Source: Methylococcaceae bacterium (GTDB taxonomy: Bacteria > Pseudomonadota > Gammaproteobacteria > Methylococcales > Methylomonadaceae). From it: 29,218 nucleotides of DNA. Where the stretch lies: assembly GCA_021647145.1 (NCBI GenBank), contig JAKIVF010000036.1:1-29218 (forward strand), written 5' to 3'. Shown piece by piece: positions 16,494-24,350 of this stretch. The notes under the pieces were generated by a model that saw nothing but the letters and a program-made list of their open reading frames with translations, searched no databases and had not been told where the DNA came from. The position numbers were made by a program, and so were the translations under genes. Every line of letters starts with the position of its first letter. Positions within the stretch are counted from its first letter, which is position 1.

Positions 16494-17387
16494 ATGAACG
16501 CTCCCCCCACACTTTTTGAATCATCCCTTACAAGTTTAAAACTTTTGTCTCGTGGTAAAGTCCGTGATATTTATGAGGTTGATAATAAACATTTACTCAT
16601 TGTAACGACAGACAGATTATCAGCTTTTGATGTCATTCTTCCAGATCCTATTCCAGGAAAAGGCAGGGTGCTCACCAGTATTTCAAATTTTTGGTTTGAA
16701 AAAATGAAGCATATCATTCCAAATCATTTAACAGAGTTAAAGCTAGAAGACGTTATTCCCAATAATGAACAACGTATGCAAGTTAGTGGACGAGCTATTA
16801 TAGTGAAACGATTAAACCCATTGCCTGTAGAAGCCATTGTTAGAGGCTATTTGATTGGCTCTGGATGGAATGACTATCAGCATTCAGGTGCTGTATGTGG
16901 CATCACATTAGCAAAAGGTTTACAGCAAGCAGAAAAATTAACTGAAGCTATTTATACACCTTCTTCAAAAGCAACAAAAGGAGATCATGATGAAAATATT
17001 TCTTTTGAGCAAACTACTAAGTTACTAGGGCAGGATATAGCTGAAAAAATAAAAAAAATTAGTCTCCAGCTGTATTCTGAGGCTGCTGAATTTGCAAAAG
17101 ATAGAGGGGTAATTATTGCTGATACCAAATTTGAATTTGGTCTAGATGATGATGGAGAGCTATATCTAATTGATGAGGTTTTAACCCCAGATTCATCGAG
17201 ATTTTGGCCCGCTGAACAATATCAGCTTGGTATTAGTCCTCCCAGTTTTGATAAGCAATATGTTCGTGATTATTTAGAAACACTGGATTGGGATAAAACT
17301 GCGCCAGGACCGTCTTTACCTAAAGATGTTTTAGAGGTTTGTGCCTTCAAATATATTGAAGCAGAGTCAAAGCTGACGTGTGATTGA
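16494..17387 (+). CDS. purC: SAICAR synthetase (purine biosynthesis)
   Basis: Phosphoribosylaminoimidazole-succinocarboxamide synthase: ATP-dependent joining of aspartate to CAIR in de novo purine synthesis, cytoplasmic. 297 aa, the longer bacterial/yeast ADE1-like form (E. coli PurC is about 237 aa). Signature segments: LLSRGKVRDIYEVD, TTDRLSAFDVILPDPIPGKG, NPLPVEAIVRGYLIGSGW, KGDHDENISFEQ, and DTKFEFGLDDDGELYLIDEVLTPDSSRFW. AAAGG lies just before ATG 16494. It starts 50 bp after the PilZ/EAL gene and could share its transcript. A REP-like hairpin lies downstream. Confidence 0.97.
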   Translation: MNAPPTLFESSLTSLKLLSRGKVRDIYEVDNKHLLIVTTDRLSAFDVILPDPIPGKGRVLTSISNFWFEKMKHIIPNHLTELKLEDVIPNNEQRMQVSGRAIIVKRLNPLPVEAIVRGYLIGSGWNDYQHSGAVCGITLAKGLQQAEKLTEAIYTPSSKATKGDHDENISFEQTTKLLGQDIAEKIKKISLQLYSEAAEFAKDRGVIIADTKFEFGLDDDGELYLIDEVLTPDSSRFWPAEQYQLGISPPSFDKQYVRDYLETLDWDKTAPGPSLPKDVLEVCAFKYIEAESKLTCD

Positions 17388-17405
17388 CAAAACAGCTATG
17401 GGATA

Positions 17406-17488
17406 GTAGGTTGAGCTGCTGTCTCTTTGGCAAACTAACAGAAATTATGCTAAAAATGTTGGGTTAACGATAAAGCCGTTAGCCCAAC
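17406..17488 (+). repeat. GTAG-headed REP-like repeat, copy 1 (also terminator)
   Basis: About 83 bp, similar to 18114-18200. It begins GTAGGTT, has a first imperfect hairpin and then a strong hairpin: GTTGGGTTAACG (17458-17469) with CGTTAGCCCAAC (17477-17488), loop of 7. On the minus strand the stem is followed by ATTTTTAG, so it can terminate the gene at 17505; on the plus strand by ACTTTTAAAA, possibly ending purC. The GTAG head plus palindrome is the layout of REP elements mobilised by REP-associated tyrosine transposases. Confidence 0.7.
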
Positions 17489-17504
17489 TTTTAAAAAATA
17501 ATAT

Positions 17505-17945
17505 CTAAGGTAGTTTTACAATAGTACCCTTTAAAGCAACGCCAGCCAGCACATTACCAGCACCACATTGGTAGGATGTGGCACTATTAAACTCGTTACT
17601 TTTGTAATTAGACTTGATTTTGATGACTGCATTCCCACCCTCTTTTATTACCCGCTTTTTTAAAGTAATTAATGCAGATAAAAAGGCTTGAGTACAAGCT
17701 TCTTCATCAGACTTTGTAAAAGCATTAGTCTTTTTGTTCGTGCTCACCTCACCCCAGTTTTTTAATATTTTTCCATGTTTTTGGTTGCCGAAGTAAAAGC
17801 GTACTTCCGTTCCGATTTTTTGTTTAGCTTGCTCCAGAGACATAACATTTTCTATTGAAAATTCTGAGACATCTTCACGGGCTAATACTAAATTGCTAGT
17901 AAAGCTAAGTAGTAGCATTGTAGCTACCATAATTATTTTTTTCAT
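17505..17945 (-). CDS. Small exported protein (family often misnamed 'excinuclease ATPase subunit')
   Basis: 146 aa. Residues 1-22 (MKKIIMVATMLLLSFTSNLV then LA) are a signal peptide. The mature protein contains GTEVRFYFGNQKHGKILKNW, GEVSTNKKTNAF, KSDEEACTQAFLSALITLKK, EGGNAVIKIKSNYKSNEF and SATSYQCGAGNVLAGVALKG, a pattern I recall from small gammaproteobacterial periplasmic proteins mislabelled as UvrA. It has no Walker motifs and cannot be an ATPase. Two cysteines (in EEAC and YQCG) could form a disulfide, which is relevant to the periplasm. The fold suggests an alpha/beta assembly like YbjQ, but that is a guess. It is flanked by direct copies of the REP-like repeat. Confidence 0.72.
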   Translation of the reverse strand: MKKIIMVATMLLLSFTSNLVLAREDVSEFSIENVMSLEQAKQKIGTEVRFYFGNQKHGKILKNWGEVSTNKKTNAFTKSDEEACTQAFLSALITLKKRVIKEGGNAVIKIKSNYKSNEFNSATSYQCGAGNVLAGVALKGTIVKLP

Positions 17946-18113
17946 TCTTTTTTCTCTCTATTATAAATTTGGATACTTAGTTAATGAAAAGTATATCTAC
18001 TTAGTATATATTAATCAAATCTAAGTCATAGGGTATGATTAAAAGTGAAGTTTTGCTAAAGTATCGTATTTGTATTTTATCCTACAAAAATAAGAAAAAA
18101 CTTTTCAACTCAA

Positions 18114-18200
18114 GTAGGTTAGGCTGCCGTTTCTTTTGGTAGCTCAACAAAAAGCAGCATGCTAAAAAATATAGGTTAACGATAGAGTCGTTAGCCTAAT
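18114..18200 (+). repeat. GTAG-headed REP-like repeat, copy 2 (terminator of priA)
   Basis: Same order as copy 1: GTAGGTTAGGCTGCC head, first hairpin with GGTAGCTCAAC, then TAGGTTAACG (18172-18181) with CGTTAGCCTA (18189-18198), loop of 7. The stem's second base pair is A-T here and G-C in copy 1, a compensatory change. On the minus strand the stem is followed by TATTTTTTAG, which fits a terminator 29 bp after the priA stop codon. Confidence 0.7.
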
Positions 18201-18227
18201 CTAAATAAGTTGTTGGGCTTATTTCAG

Positions 18228-20453
18228 TTAGTATAAATCAACAGGATCAACATCAATGGACCAGCGTACTTTTTTACCTTCTTTTAGCTTATAGAGTTGC
18301 GGTATTAATTGATCTAACAAAATTTGTAAGTGTTTTCGATGTTTGTTTTGAAGTAAAAGCTGAAAATGGTAGTAGCCTGCACGTTTTGCCATAGGTGCTG
18401 AAACAGGGCCTAGTATGAGTGTATTGTTGTTATTAATTTGTTTAATGGTTGTGCAAACAGATTTCAAAAAAGCTTGAGGATCAGCTGGGTTTGATGCATA
18501 AACTCTTAAAAGTGCTTGAAAACTGAAGGGTGGTAAAGAGGCTTGTCTTCTTTCGGCTAAGGCAGTTTGTGCAAATCTATTGTAGCCTTCTTTAAGTAAT
18601 ACAGTTAATAAAGGGTGGTTTGGTTGCCTGGTTTGTAATATTACTTTACCCGGTTTTTCAGCTCGCCCTGCCCGTCCCGCAACTTGGGTGATTAATTGAG
18701 CAAGTTTTTCAGTGGCATGAAAATCAATACTAAACAAGCCACTGTCCACATCTAAAATGGCAACTAAAGTTACATTGGGGAAATGGTGGCCTTTAGCTAA
18801 CATTTGCGTACCCAGAATAATATCTACCTCGCCTTGATTAATTTTTTCCAGATGTTTTTTTAGCGACCCTTTTCGTTGGGTGGTATCTCTATCAAGTCGA
18901 ACGATCTTTTGTTTGGGAAATAATGTTTGTAAACCTTGTTCTATGCGTTCTGTGCCTAAACCTAGTGGTTTAAGTTCTCCAGCCTTACAAGAAGGACATT
19001 GATTTAATAAACCTTGTTGATACCCACAGTGATGACAGCGAAGCACTTTTTCTGCAAAGTGTATTACCAAACAAGTATCACAATGATTGCAACGGGCAAC
19101 CCAGGCGCAAGTATGACAAATTTGTACCGGTGCAAACCCTCTACGATTCAGAAATAGTAAGACTTGTTCTTTTTTAGCCAATGTTTTTTTAATATGAGTG
19201 ACTAAAGGCTCTGAAAGGCCATCCTGTAATTTTTTGTTACGAATATCAAACAATAAAAACTTAGGCTCAATGGCTACTCCTGCTCTTTCCGATAAATGTA
19301 ATAATTGGTAGCGTTTTTTCTCAGCATTATGCAGTGATTCTAATGATGGTGTCGCTGTTCCTAATATAATGGGAACATTAAATAATTTTGCCCTGAGTAT
19401 GGCTAAATCTCTAGCTGAAAAGCGAAACCCTTCTTGTTGCTTAAAAGAACTGTCATGCTCTTCGTCTAAAATAATCAGCCCCAATTTTTTTAAAGGAGTA
19501 AATAAAGCAGAACGTGTGCCTAAAAGAATTGAGCTATGCCCTTGTTGCATTTCAAGCCAGGCTGCGTGCCTCTGAGTTTCAGTGAGTTTTGAGTGTGATA
19601 TTGATAAGCCCACTGAAAAACGTTTTTTAAAACGGTTTTCTAATTGAGGTGTTAAGGTAATTTCTGGGAGTAATACAATAACTTGTTGTCCACGATCAAG
19701 TACTTGTTGAATGACTTGCATATAAACTTCGGTTTTTCCACTTCCAGTTACGCCTTCTAATAAAGAAACAGAAAAGTAACCTAGTTTTTTAGTTAGCTCA
19801 TGAATTGCTAGTGATTGTTGCTCATTGGGTACTAAAGGTGATTCAGAGGCAGCTACGTTTTTAAATAGAGGTCTAGCTTTTAATTCTATAGAAAGAAGGT
19901 CTTTTTCAAAGAGTGCTTTAACAGCGGGATGCCAGTTCTTGTTCCATGCGCTTATTTCATGTGCTGACAAACTTTTGTTTTGAGATTGAAAAAATTCAAA
20001 CAATTGTTTTTGTTTGGGTGTGCGTTTTAGTTGTTCTGAGTTTAATAATTTGCCCTTATCAGATATAAAGTAGTGTTTTTCTTCTTTAAGTTTTGCTTGT
20101 TTTCCTTTTCTAAGTGAAACAGGGAAAGCTGCACTAAAAACTTCACCTAAAGGATAATGATAGTAATTACTTGCCCATTGAAGCAGTTGAATATCTTTTT
20201 TCCCAATTAATGGCGATTCATCCAAAACCTCAATTATTTGCTTTAAACGATCAATATTTATATCACTTGATTTACTATTTTCAATGACAAACCCAACTTT
20301 TGTAGTACTTCCAAAAGGAATTACAACGCGAGTCCCTGTTTGTAGTAGTCTGTGTGTAAAATGATTGGGTACTAAGTAGTCAAATAGACGATTTAAAGGG
20401 ATGGGAATAGCAACGCTAATAATCAACGGATTTTTTTTGGGTGTACTAACCAT
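18228..20453 (-). CDS. priA: Primosomal protein N' (replication restart helicase PriA)
   Basis: 741 aa (E. coli 732). The 3'-5' DNA helicase that recognises stalled forks and reloads the replisome through PriB/DnaT/DnaC. The N-terminal DNA-binding region holds VAIPIPLNRLFDYLVP and WASNYYHYPLGEVFSAAFP. The helicase core has Walker A GVTGSGKT (234-241), DEEH (330-333), FLNRRGFAP, and LGTQMLAKGHHFPNVTLV with QVAGRAGRAEKPG. The zinc-binding insert has the CHTC, CNHC, CHHC and CPSC pairs. All superfamily-2 motifs look intact. No Shine-Dalgarno is seen at the ATG. The leader carries a DnaA-box palindrome, and a REP-like hairpin lies downstream. Confidence 0.98.
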   Translation of the reverse strand: MVSTPKKNPLIISVAIPIPLNRLFDYLVPNHFTHRLLQTGTRVVIPFGSTTKVGFVIENSKSSDINIDRLKQIIEVLDESPLIGKKDIQLLQWASNYYHYPLGEVFSAAFPVSLRKGKQAKLKEEKHYFISDKGKLLNSEQLKRTPKQKQLFEFFQSQNKSLSAHEISAWNKNWHPAVKALFEKDLLSIELKARPLFKNVAASESPLVPNEQQSLAIHELTKKLGYFSVSLLEGVTGSGKTEVYMQVIQQVLDRGQQVIVLLPEITLTPQLENRFKKRFSVGLSISHSKLTETQRHAAWLEMQQGHSSILLGTRSALFTPLKKLGLIILDEEHDSSFKQQEGFRFSARDLAILRAKLFNVPIILGTATPSLESLHNAEKKRYQLLHLSERAGVAIEPKFLLFDIRNKKLQDGLSEPLVTHIKKTLAKKEQVLLFLNRRGFAPVQICHTCAWVARCNHCDTCLVIHFAEKVLRCHHCGYQQGLLNQCPSCKAGELKPLGLGTERIEQGLQTLFPKQKIVRLDRDTTQRKGSLKKHLEKINQGEVDIILGTQMLAKGHHFPNVTLVAILDVDSGLFSIDFHATEKLAQLITQVAGRAGRAEKPGKVILQTRQPNHPLLTVLLKEGYNRFAQTALAERRQASLPPFSFQALLRVYASNPADPQAFLKSVCTTIKQINNNNTLILGPVSAPMAKRAGYYHFQLLLQNKHRKHLQILLDQLIPQLYKLKEGKKVRWSIDVDPVDLY

Positions 20454-20505
20454 TAATTATTATTGTTTTTGAGAAAAAGTGGGAATGACTTGTCACTATT
20501 GGACT

Positions 20506-20547
20506 CACAGAGTTACCCACAAAACCTGTGGATAACTCTGTGGATTA
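20506..20547. promoter_or_regulatory. Inverted repeat containing DnaA-box-like 9-mers
   Basis: CACAGAGTTACCCACA (20506-20521) is inverted at 20527-20542 (15 of 16 pairs, 5-nt loop). It includes a perfect DnaA box on the minus strand (TGTGGATAA, 20527-20535), a one-mismatch box on the plus strand (TTACCCACA, 20513-20521), and a third one-mismatch box (TGTGGATTA, 20539-20547). There is no T-run on either side, so a terminator is unlikely. It may be a site for DnaA control of priA or an origin-like element. Confidence 0.6.
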
Positions 20548-20620
20548 GCGCTTAAAAAAAGTGCTTAAGACCCGTAGTTATTGGATTTAAGTTAGATTGA
20601 ACAAATTTGACGCATAAAAT

Positions 20621-20649
20621 TTTATCTTTTAATATCAATAGCTTATCAA
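20621..20649 (-). promoter_or_regulatory. Possible priA promoter
   Basis: On the minus strand TTGATA (20649-20644), a 17-bp spacer and GATAAA (20626-20621); an overlapping TTGACT (20655-20650) is an alternative -35. It would place the DnaA-box palindrome in the priA leader. Confidence 0.3.
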
Positions 20650-20741
20650 AGTCAATAAGGTTTTTTTATATTTTGCTAATTTTTTTTAAAAAAACTATTT
20701 CAATTGTGTATAAAGTCTGTTAATGAACAACAATAATAATA

Positions 20742-21548
20742 TCAGGGTTTTCTAAATTTAAGGGTCATACGGTCACTTTCCCCAATAGACAAATACTTTT
20801 CTTTATCCTGCTCTTTCAAGCGTAAAGAGGGTGGTAATGTCCATACACCTTCAGGGTATATAGTTGTGTCTTTTGGGTTAGCATTGATTTCAGATTGATC
20901 TACAAATTCAAAGCCTGCTTGTTCAGCCATGATAATAACAAAACATTGTTTTACATAACCAGAGGTCGCTTTAGGGTCTTGATCTGATCCTTGTATTGCG
21001 CGGTGCTCAACAATGCCCAGAATACCTCCTGGTTTTAGTGCATTAAACATTGCTTTAAACACCGCAGGAGCTTGGTCATTTTTCATCCAGTTATGAATAT
21101 TACGAAAAGTAAGTACTCTATCAGCAGAGCCATCAGGAGCAATGTCTATAATTTTAGGGGGCTGGAGTGTAGAGATAATCATTTTGCCATAAATATTAGG
21201 CTGAGCATTGGTTTTTTCTTTAAATTTTTTTAAGTTTTTCTTGAAATAAGGAGTGTCAGAATTTGCAGAAAAGTGCGCAGCATATAATTTTCCTTTATCT
21301 TTAAGATAAGGTGCTAATATTTCTGTGTACCAGCCTTTTCCACCTGGCCATATTTCAACAACCGTCATATCGGGTTTAACTTCAAAAAAGTTAAGCGTTT
21401 CCTGGGGGTGTCTGTATTGGTCCCGGCTTTTATGTTCTGCCGAACGGTGATTTCCATTAATAGCTCTTTTTAATAAAGAATTATCAGATGCATTTACCGT
21501 TGAAAAAGAAAAAAATAAGAGACTTGCTGCTAGTAAGGTGTATTTCAT
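20742..21548 (-). CDS. Exported class I methyltransferase-like protein (COG4798 type)
   Basis: 268 aa. Residues 1-20 (MKYTLLAASLLFFSFSTVNA) form a signal peptide, so the product should be periplasmic. The remainder is a Rossmann-type methyltransferase: NHRSAEHKSRDQYRHPQETL, motif I VVEIWPGGKGWYTEILAPYL (about 64-83), DGSADRVLTFRNIHNW, and FNALKPGGILGIVEHRA as the post-motif region. This corresponds to the 'predicted methyltransferase' family COG4798, common in proteobacteria and of unknown substrate. Since SAM is a cytosolic cofactor, a periplasmic location is puzzling. It starts 9 bp after dsbB and is the last gene of the tightly packed minus-strand run. Confidence 0.85.
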   Translation of the reverse strand: MKYTLLAASLLFFSFSTVNASDNSLLKRAINGNHRSAEHKSRDQYRHPQETLNFFEVKPDMTVVEIWPGGKGWYTEILAPYLKDKGKLYAAHFSANSDTPYFKKNLKKFKEKTNAQPNIYGKMIISTLQPPKIIDIAPDGSADRVLTFRNIHNWMKNDQAPAVFKAMFNALKPGGILGIVEHRAIQGSDQDPKATSGYVKQCFVIIMAEQAGFEFVDQSEINANPKDTTIYPEGVWTLPPSLRLKEQDKEKYLSIGESDRMTLKFRKP

Positions 21549-21557
21549 TTGATGTAC

Positions 21558-22070
21558 CTATAAAAATTTTTTGGGTTTATTCCACTGTTGTAATAGACTT
21601 AGCGTACCTAGTCCTAAAAAAGCAATCAAGGTCCAGCCAGGTATACTCAGTCCTAAAAAAGTCCATAATACCTCTGCACAATCGCCAGTACCATTTAGCA
21701 TCAATTTAATAGTATCCAGTAATGGGAAATTCTCAAATACATAATCAAGCCCTGGACCACATTCGGGAATTTCCTCTTCAGGTAAATTTTGTATCCAGAC
21801 ATGGCGTGTCGATATAGCTGCTCCGCAAAGTGCAGTGATTGCACCTAGTATTGAATAGATTTTTATACCAAAAGAGTTAGGGTTGTGTATAGCGGCAACT
21901 AGAAAAACGAGTCCGGTAATTAAAATAGCAATTCGTTGAGATATGCATAAAGGGCAAGGTTCCATTTCTTCAACAAATTGAAAGTATGCACCGACTGCCA
22001 GCATTAAAAAACAACTAACAAAGCCAAGTAAGAACCAGATTCTGGGGTTAAATTTAATCAAATCAAACAT
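21558..22070 (-). CDS. dsbB: Disulfide bond formation protein B
   Basis: Inner-membrane quinone reductase that reoxidises periplasmic DsbA. 170 aa (E. coli 176), four transmembrane helices. The first periplasmic loop has the redox pair CPLC (39-42), followed by QR at 45-46, where the Arg contacts quinone in E. coli. The second loop has C104 (PECGPG) and C131 (GDCAE), the pair that exchanges with DsbA. All four catalytic cysteines are present. It overlaps the preceding RCK gene by 8 bp, so translation is probably coupled. No dsbA is in the window. Confidence 0.97.
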   Translation of the reverse strand: MFDLIKFNPRIWFLLGFVSCFLMLAVGAYFQFVEEMEPCPLCISQRIAILITGLVFLVAAIHNPNSFGIKIYSILGAITALCGAAISTRHVWIQNLPEEEIPECGPGLDYVFENFPLLDTIKLMLNGTGDCAEVLWTFLGLSIPGWTLIAFLGLGTLSLLQQWNKPKKFL

Positions 22071-22758
22071 GAGATGTTTCTTTTTTAAACGCGTTAATTT
22101 CCCGTGAAGGGCCTAATACAACAATTATATCGCCCACTGCGAGCTTACGGTCTTGTTCTCCAGCCGTAAAATGTAAAACTTTTCCTAACTTATTATAAAC
22201 GATACCAAAAATAACTAAATCCTGCTTTTTATTTTGGATCAGTTCACTTGCGTAAGTGTTGTCTAGCGAACTGCCCTCAGGAATTGTAATTTCTGCGATA
22301 TGCAAATCATGCCGACCAAAAACAGTGTGATCAATAATATGTGTGATATCGGGTTTTTTGATTAGTTCATATATTTTTTGACCACAAATTTGATAGGGGT
22401 CAATAATTTTATTGGCTCCCGCAGCAATAAGTTTTTCAGCTGCCTGAGCAGATTCAACAACCGCGATAATATTTAGGTTTTTGTCAATTGCACGCGCAGA
22501 AAGGGTTAAAAAAACATTTTCTGAATCATTAGGAAGAAAGCAGAAGATAATATCAATGTCCTGACCAATTCCTATTGATTTAAGATCTCCGTCACTGCGA
22601 AAATCAATTGATATGGTTTTAAAAGCTTTTTCTTGAGCCAGCTTAATTAAAGAGGGATCTGTTTCAATAATCAGAATATCATGTGATTTTTGATCAAGTC
22701 TTGAAATGGCATCAAAAGATAAGCGGTTATATCCGAAAACAGCAATTCTTTTTATCAT
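22063..22758 (-). CDS. Stand-alone RCK (TrkA-N/TrkA-C) potassium-channel regulator
   Basis: 231 aa, soluble. The N-terminal RCK-N Rossmann domain (1-130) has IAVFGYNRLSFDAISRL, HDILIIETDPSLIKLAQ, and DIIFCFLPNDSENVFLTLSARA, with AAGANKIIDPYQICGQKIYE. The C-terminal RCK-C (about 140-225) ends KLAVGDIIVVLGP. The glycine loop is GYNRLS, not GxGxxG, so NAD(H) or ATP binding may be lost or changed. Its ATG overlaps the stop codon of the potassium channel gene by one base (TAATG). I infer it forms a heteromeric gating ring with the channel's own RCK, or binds a different ligand. Confidence 0.88.
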   Translation of the reverse strand: MIKRIAVFGYNRLSFDAISRLDQKSHDILIIETDPSLIKLAQEKAFKTISIDFRSDGDLKSIGIGQDIDIIFCFLPNDSENVFLTLSARAIDKNLNIIAVVESAQAAEKLIAAGANKIIDPYQICGQKIYELIKKPDITHIIDHTVFGRHDLHIAEITIPEGSSLDNTYASELIQNKKQDLVIFGIVYNKLGKVLHFTAGEQDRKLAVGDIIVVLGPSREINAFKKETSHV

Positions 22759-24350
22759 TATAATATGATGCTACTTTGTTTTATTTGATCTTGAAAATAC
22801 TCAATGGAATATTTTCTACCTAATATGACTAAAATATCTTGCTCTTGTAATTCAAAGTGCTGTTCAGGGTTAAAGTAAAAATGTTGGTTTTTCACTTGAT
22901 AATGGTTACGGTGTTTCTTATGTTTTATATTAGAACTGATGACACCTAATAAGGTTAATTTTCTGTTTTCAAGGTCTAACTGATCAATTTTTATATTTTC
23001 CAGAAGTGAATTAGAACTGACGATTAAGGTATCCATTATAATTTGTTTCTGCTCATGTAAAATACTTCGAATAGTTTCAAATGCTACGGGTTGGCCAATA
23101 TATTCAGCTGCCAATAAGCCTGCTATTTTAAAAGGTTGAATCACATCATTTGCCCCGGCTTGATAGAGCTTATTTTCTGAATCCTGCCTATTGGCTCTGG
23201 AAATAATGGTAATTTCGGGGTTTAAATGACGACTGGTCAAAGTAATATAAACATTGGCAATATCACTGCCCGTTGCGCATAAAATAGCCGTTGCACCTCT
23301 ATTAATCCCTGCATTAATTAAAACAGAGTTGTTGCCTGCATCGTCATGGATGGCTAAAAATTGTTTTTGTTTGGCCACTAAAATTTCTTTTTCATCTTTA
23401 TCTATAATGATAAAGTCTTGTCCGTCTCTCTTAAATAACTCGGCAACTTCTTGGCCAACTCTGCCGAAACCACAAATAATGATATAGCTTTTAAATCTAC
23501 TTAACTCGGAATAGGTTCTATTCTCACGTAAGGCATCCATTTTATCGTTAAAAGCAGCGACTATTATAGAAGTAAAGAAAGATAGCACACCGAGGCCTGT
23601 TAAAATTAGCGTGACAGTTACTAGTCTTCCGCCTACGGTTTGAGGGGTAATATCACCATAGCCTACAGTAGAAATCGTCACGATAGACCAATAAAATGCA
23701 TCATATAAATGCCGAATATGTCCACCAGCGGACTTGTTTTCAAATAGATATATTGCAATACTGGCAATAAAAACCAGAAACCCCATAAAGATAGCAAGTG
23801 TGATTAATTCAAAGCGTTTACTGATTAAGACATCTGAAAATATTTTAATACTGTTGGAATAACGAAACAGTTTAAACAATCGAAAAATAAGTAAAACTCT
23901 AAGTATACGAAGGGGTCTGTAGCTTGGAAGAATGGCTAATAAATCAATAATGGCAAAAAAAGAAAAAATATATCTTAATTTTTTACCTATGATCTGCTTA
24001 AGCGTTTTAAATAAACTAAATTTAATATTTAAATAATCTGCTTTTTCATATTCATTAATGATAATGCGATGAGTATCAGAATATAACCAGCCCCTTAATA
24101 AATATTCACTGATAAAGATGAAGATAACGAATTGTTCAAACCACTCAGCTGTATCATTCAAGGTATGTTCAACACTATAAACCAAAAAAAACACACTGAG
24201 CATGACCAAACAAATCATAAAGCCGTCAAAATATGATTTCATCTGACTCTCAGGATTTTCCAGTAGATTGAAAAAAAACTGCTTGGTCTTAGTGTATTGT
24301 TTATTCCTTTTTAAGAAATAGGAAAAATAGACAATGGCTTGGGCAAACAT
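22758..24350 (-). CDS. Six-TM voltage-gated-type potassium channel with RCK domains
   Basis: 530 aa. A voltage-sensor domain (about 40-170) has hydrophobic S1-S3 and an S4 with spaced arginines (PLRILRVLLIFRLFKLFR, 146-163). The pore has the selectivity filter TVGYGD (228-233) and S6 VTLILTGLGVLSFFTSIIVAAF. The cytosolic RCK-N has GFGRVG (294-299), IIIDKDE and HDDAGNNSVLINAGI, and RCK-C follows to the end (EQDILVILGRKYS). This is the Kv-like plus RCK architecture (for example GsuK or MthK relatives with a voltage sensor). It is expected to carry K+ across the inner membrane, gated by voltage and by a nucleotide or ion at the RCK. Start and stop overlap its neighbours by one base each (TAATG), indicating translational coupling. 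Confidence 0.93.
   Translation of the reverse strand: MFAQAIVYFSYFLKRNKQYTKTKQFFFNLLENPESQMKSYFDGFMICLVMLSVFFLVYSVEHTLNDTAEWFEQFVIFIFISEYLLRGWLYSDTHRIIINEYEKADYLNIKFSLFKTLKQIIGKKLRYIFSFFAIIDLLAILPSYRPLRILRVLLIFRLFKLFRYSNSIKIFSDVLISKRFELITLAIFMGFLVFIASIAIYLFENKSAGGHIRHLYDAFYWSIVTISTVGYGDITPQTVGGRLVTVTLILTGLGVLSFFTSIIVAAFNDKMDALRENRTYSELSRFKSYIIICGFGRVGQEVAELFKRDGQDFIIIDKDEKEILVAKQKQFLAIHDDAGNNSVLINAGINRGATAILCATGSDIANVYITLTSRHLNPEITIISRANRQDSENKLYQAGANDVIQPFKIAGLLAAEYIGQPVAFETIRSILHEQKQIIMDTLIVSSNSLLENIKIDQLDLENRKLTLLGVISSNIKHKKHRNHYQVKNQHFYFNPEQHFELQEQDILVILGRKYSIEYFQDQIKQSSIIL

Larger units (their letters stand above)
20454..20741. other. Intergenic region upstream of priA
   Basis: 288 bp with no ORF. 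It holds the DnaA-box inverted repeat near priA (20506-20547), a possible minus-strand promoter (20621-20649), and a very AT-rich tract (about 20585-20720, with T7-T8 and A6-A8 runs). Confidence 0.6.

Noticed and set aside
17458..17488. Hairpin ends GTTGGGT and GCCCAAC resemble integron attC core sites (GTTRRRY/RYYYAAC).
   Set aside because: The two cores face the wrong way round for an attC site, the total length is only 31 bp, and no integrase is present. The shared GTAG head with the second copy fits REP-like repeats better.
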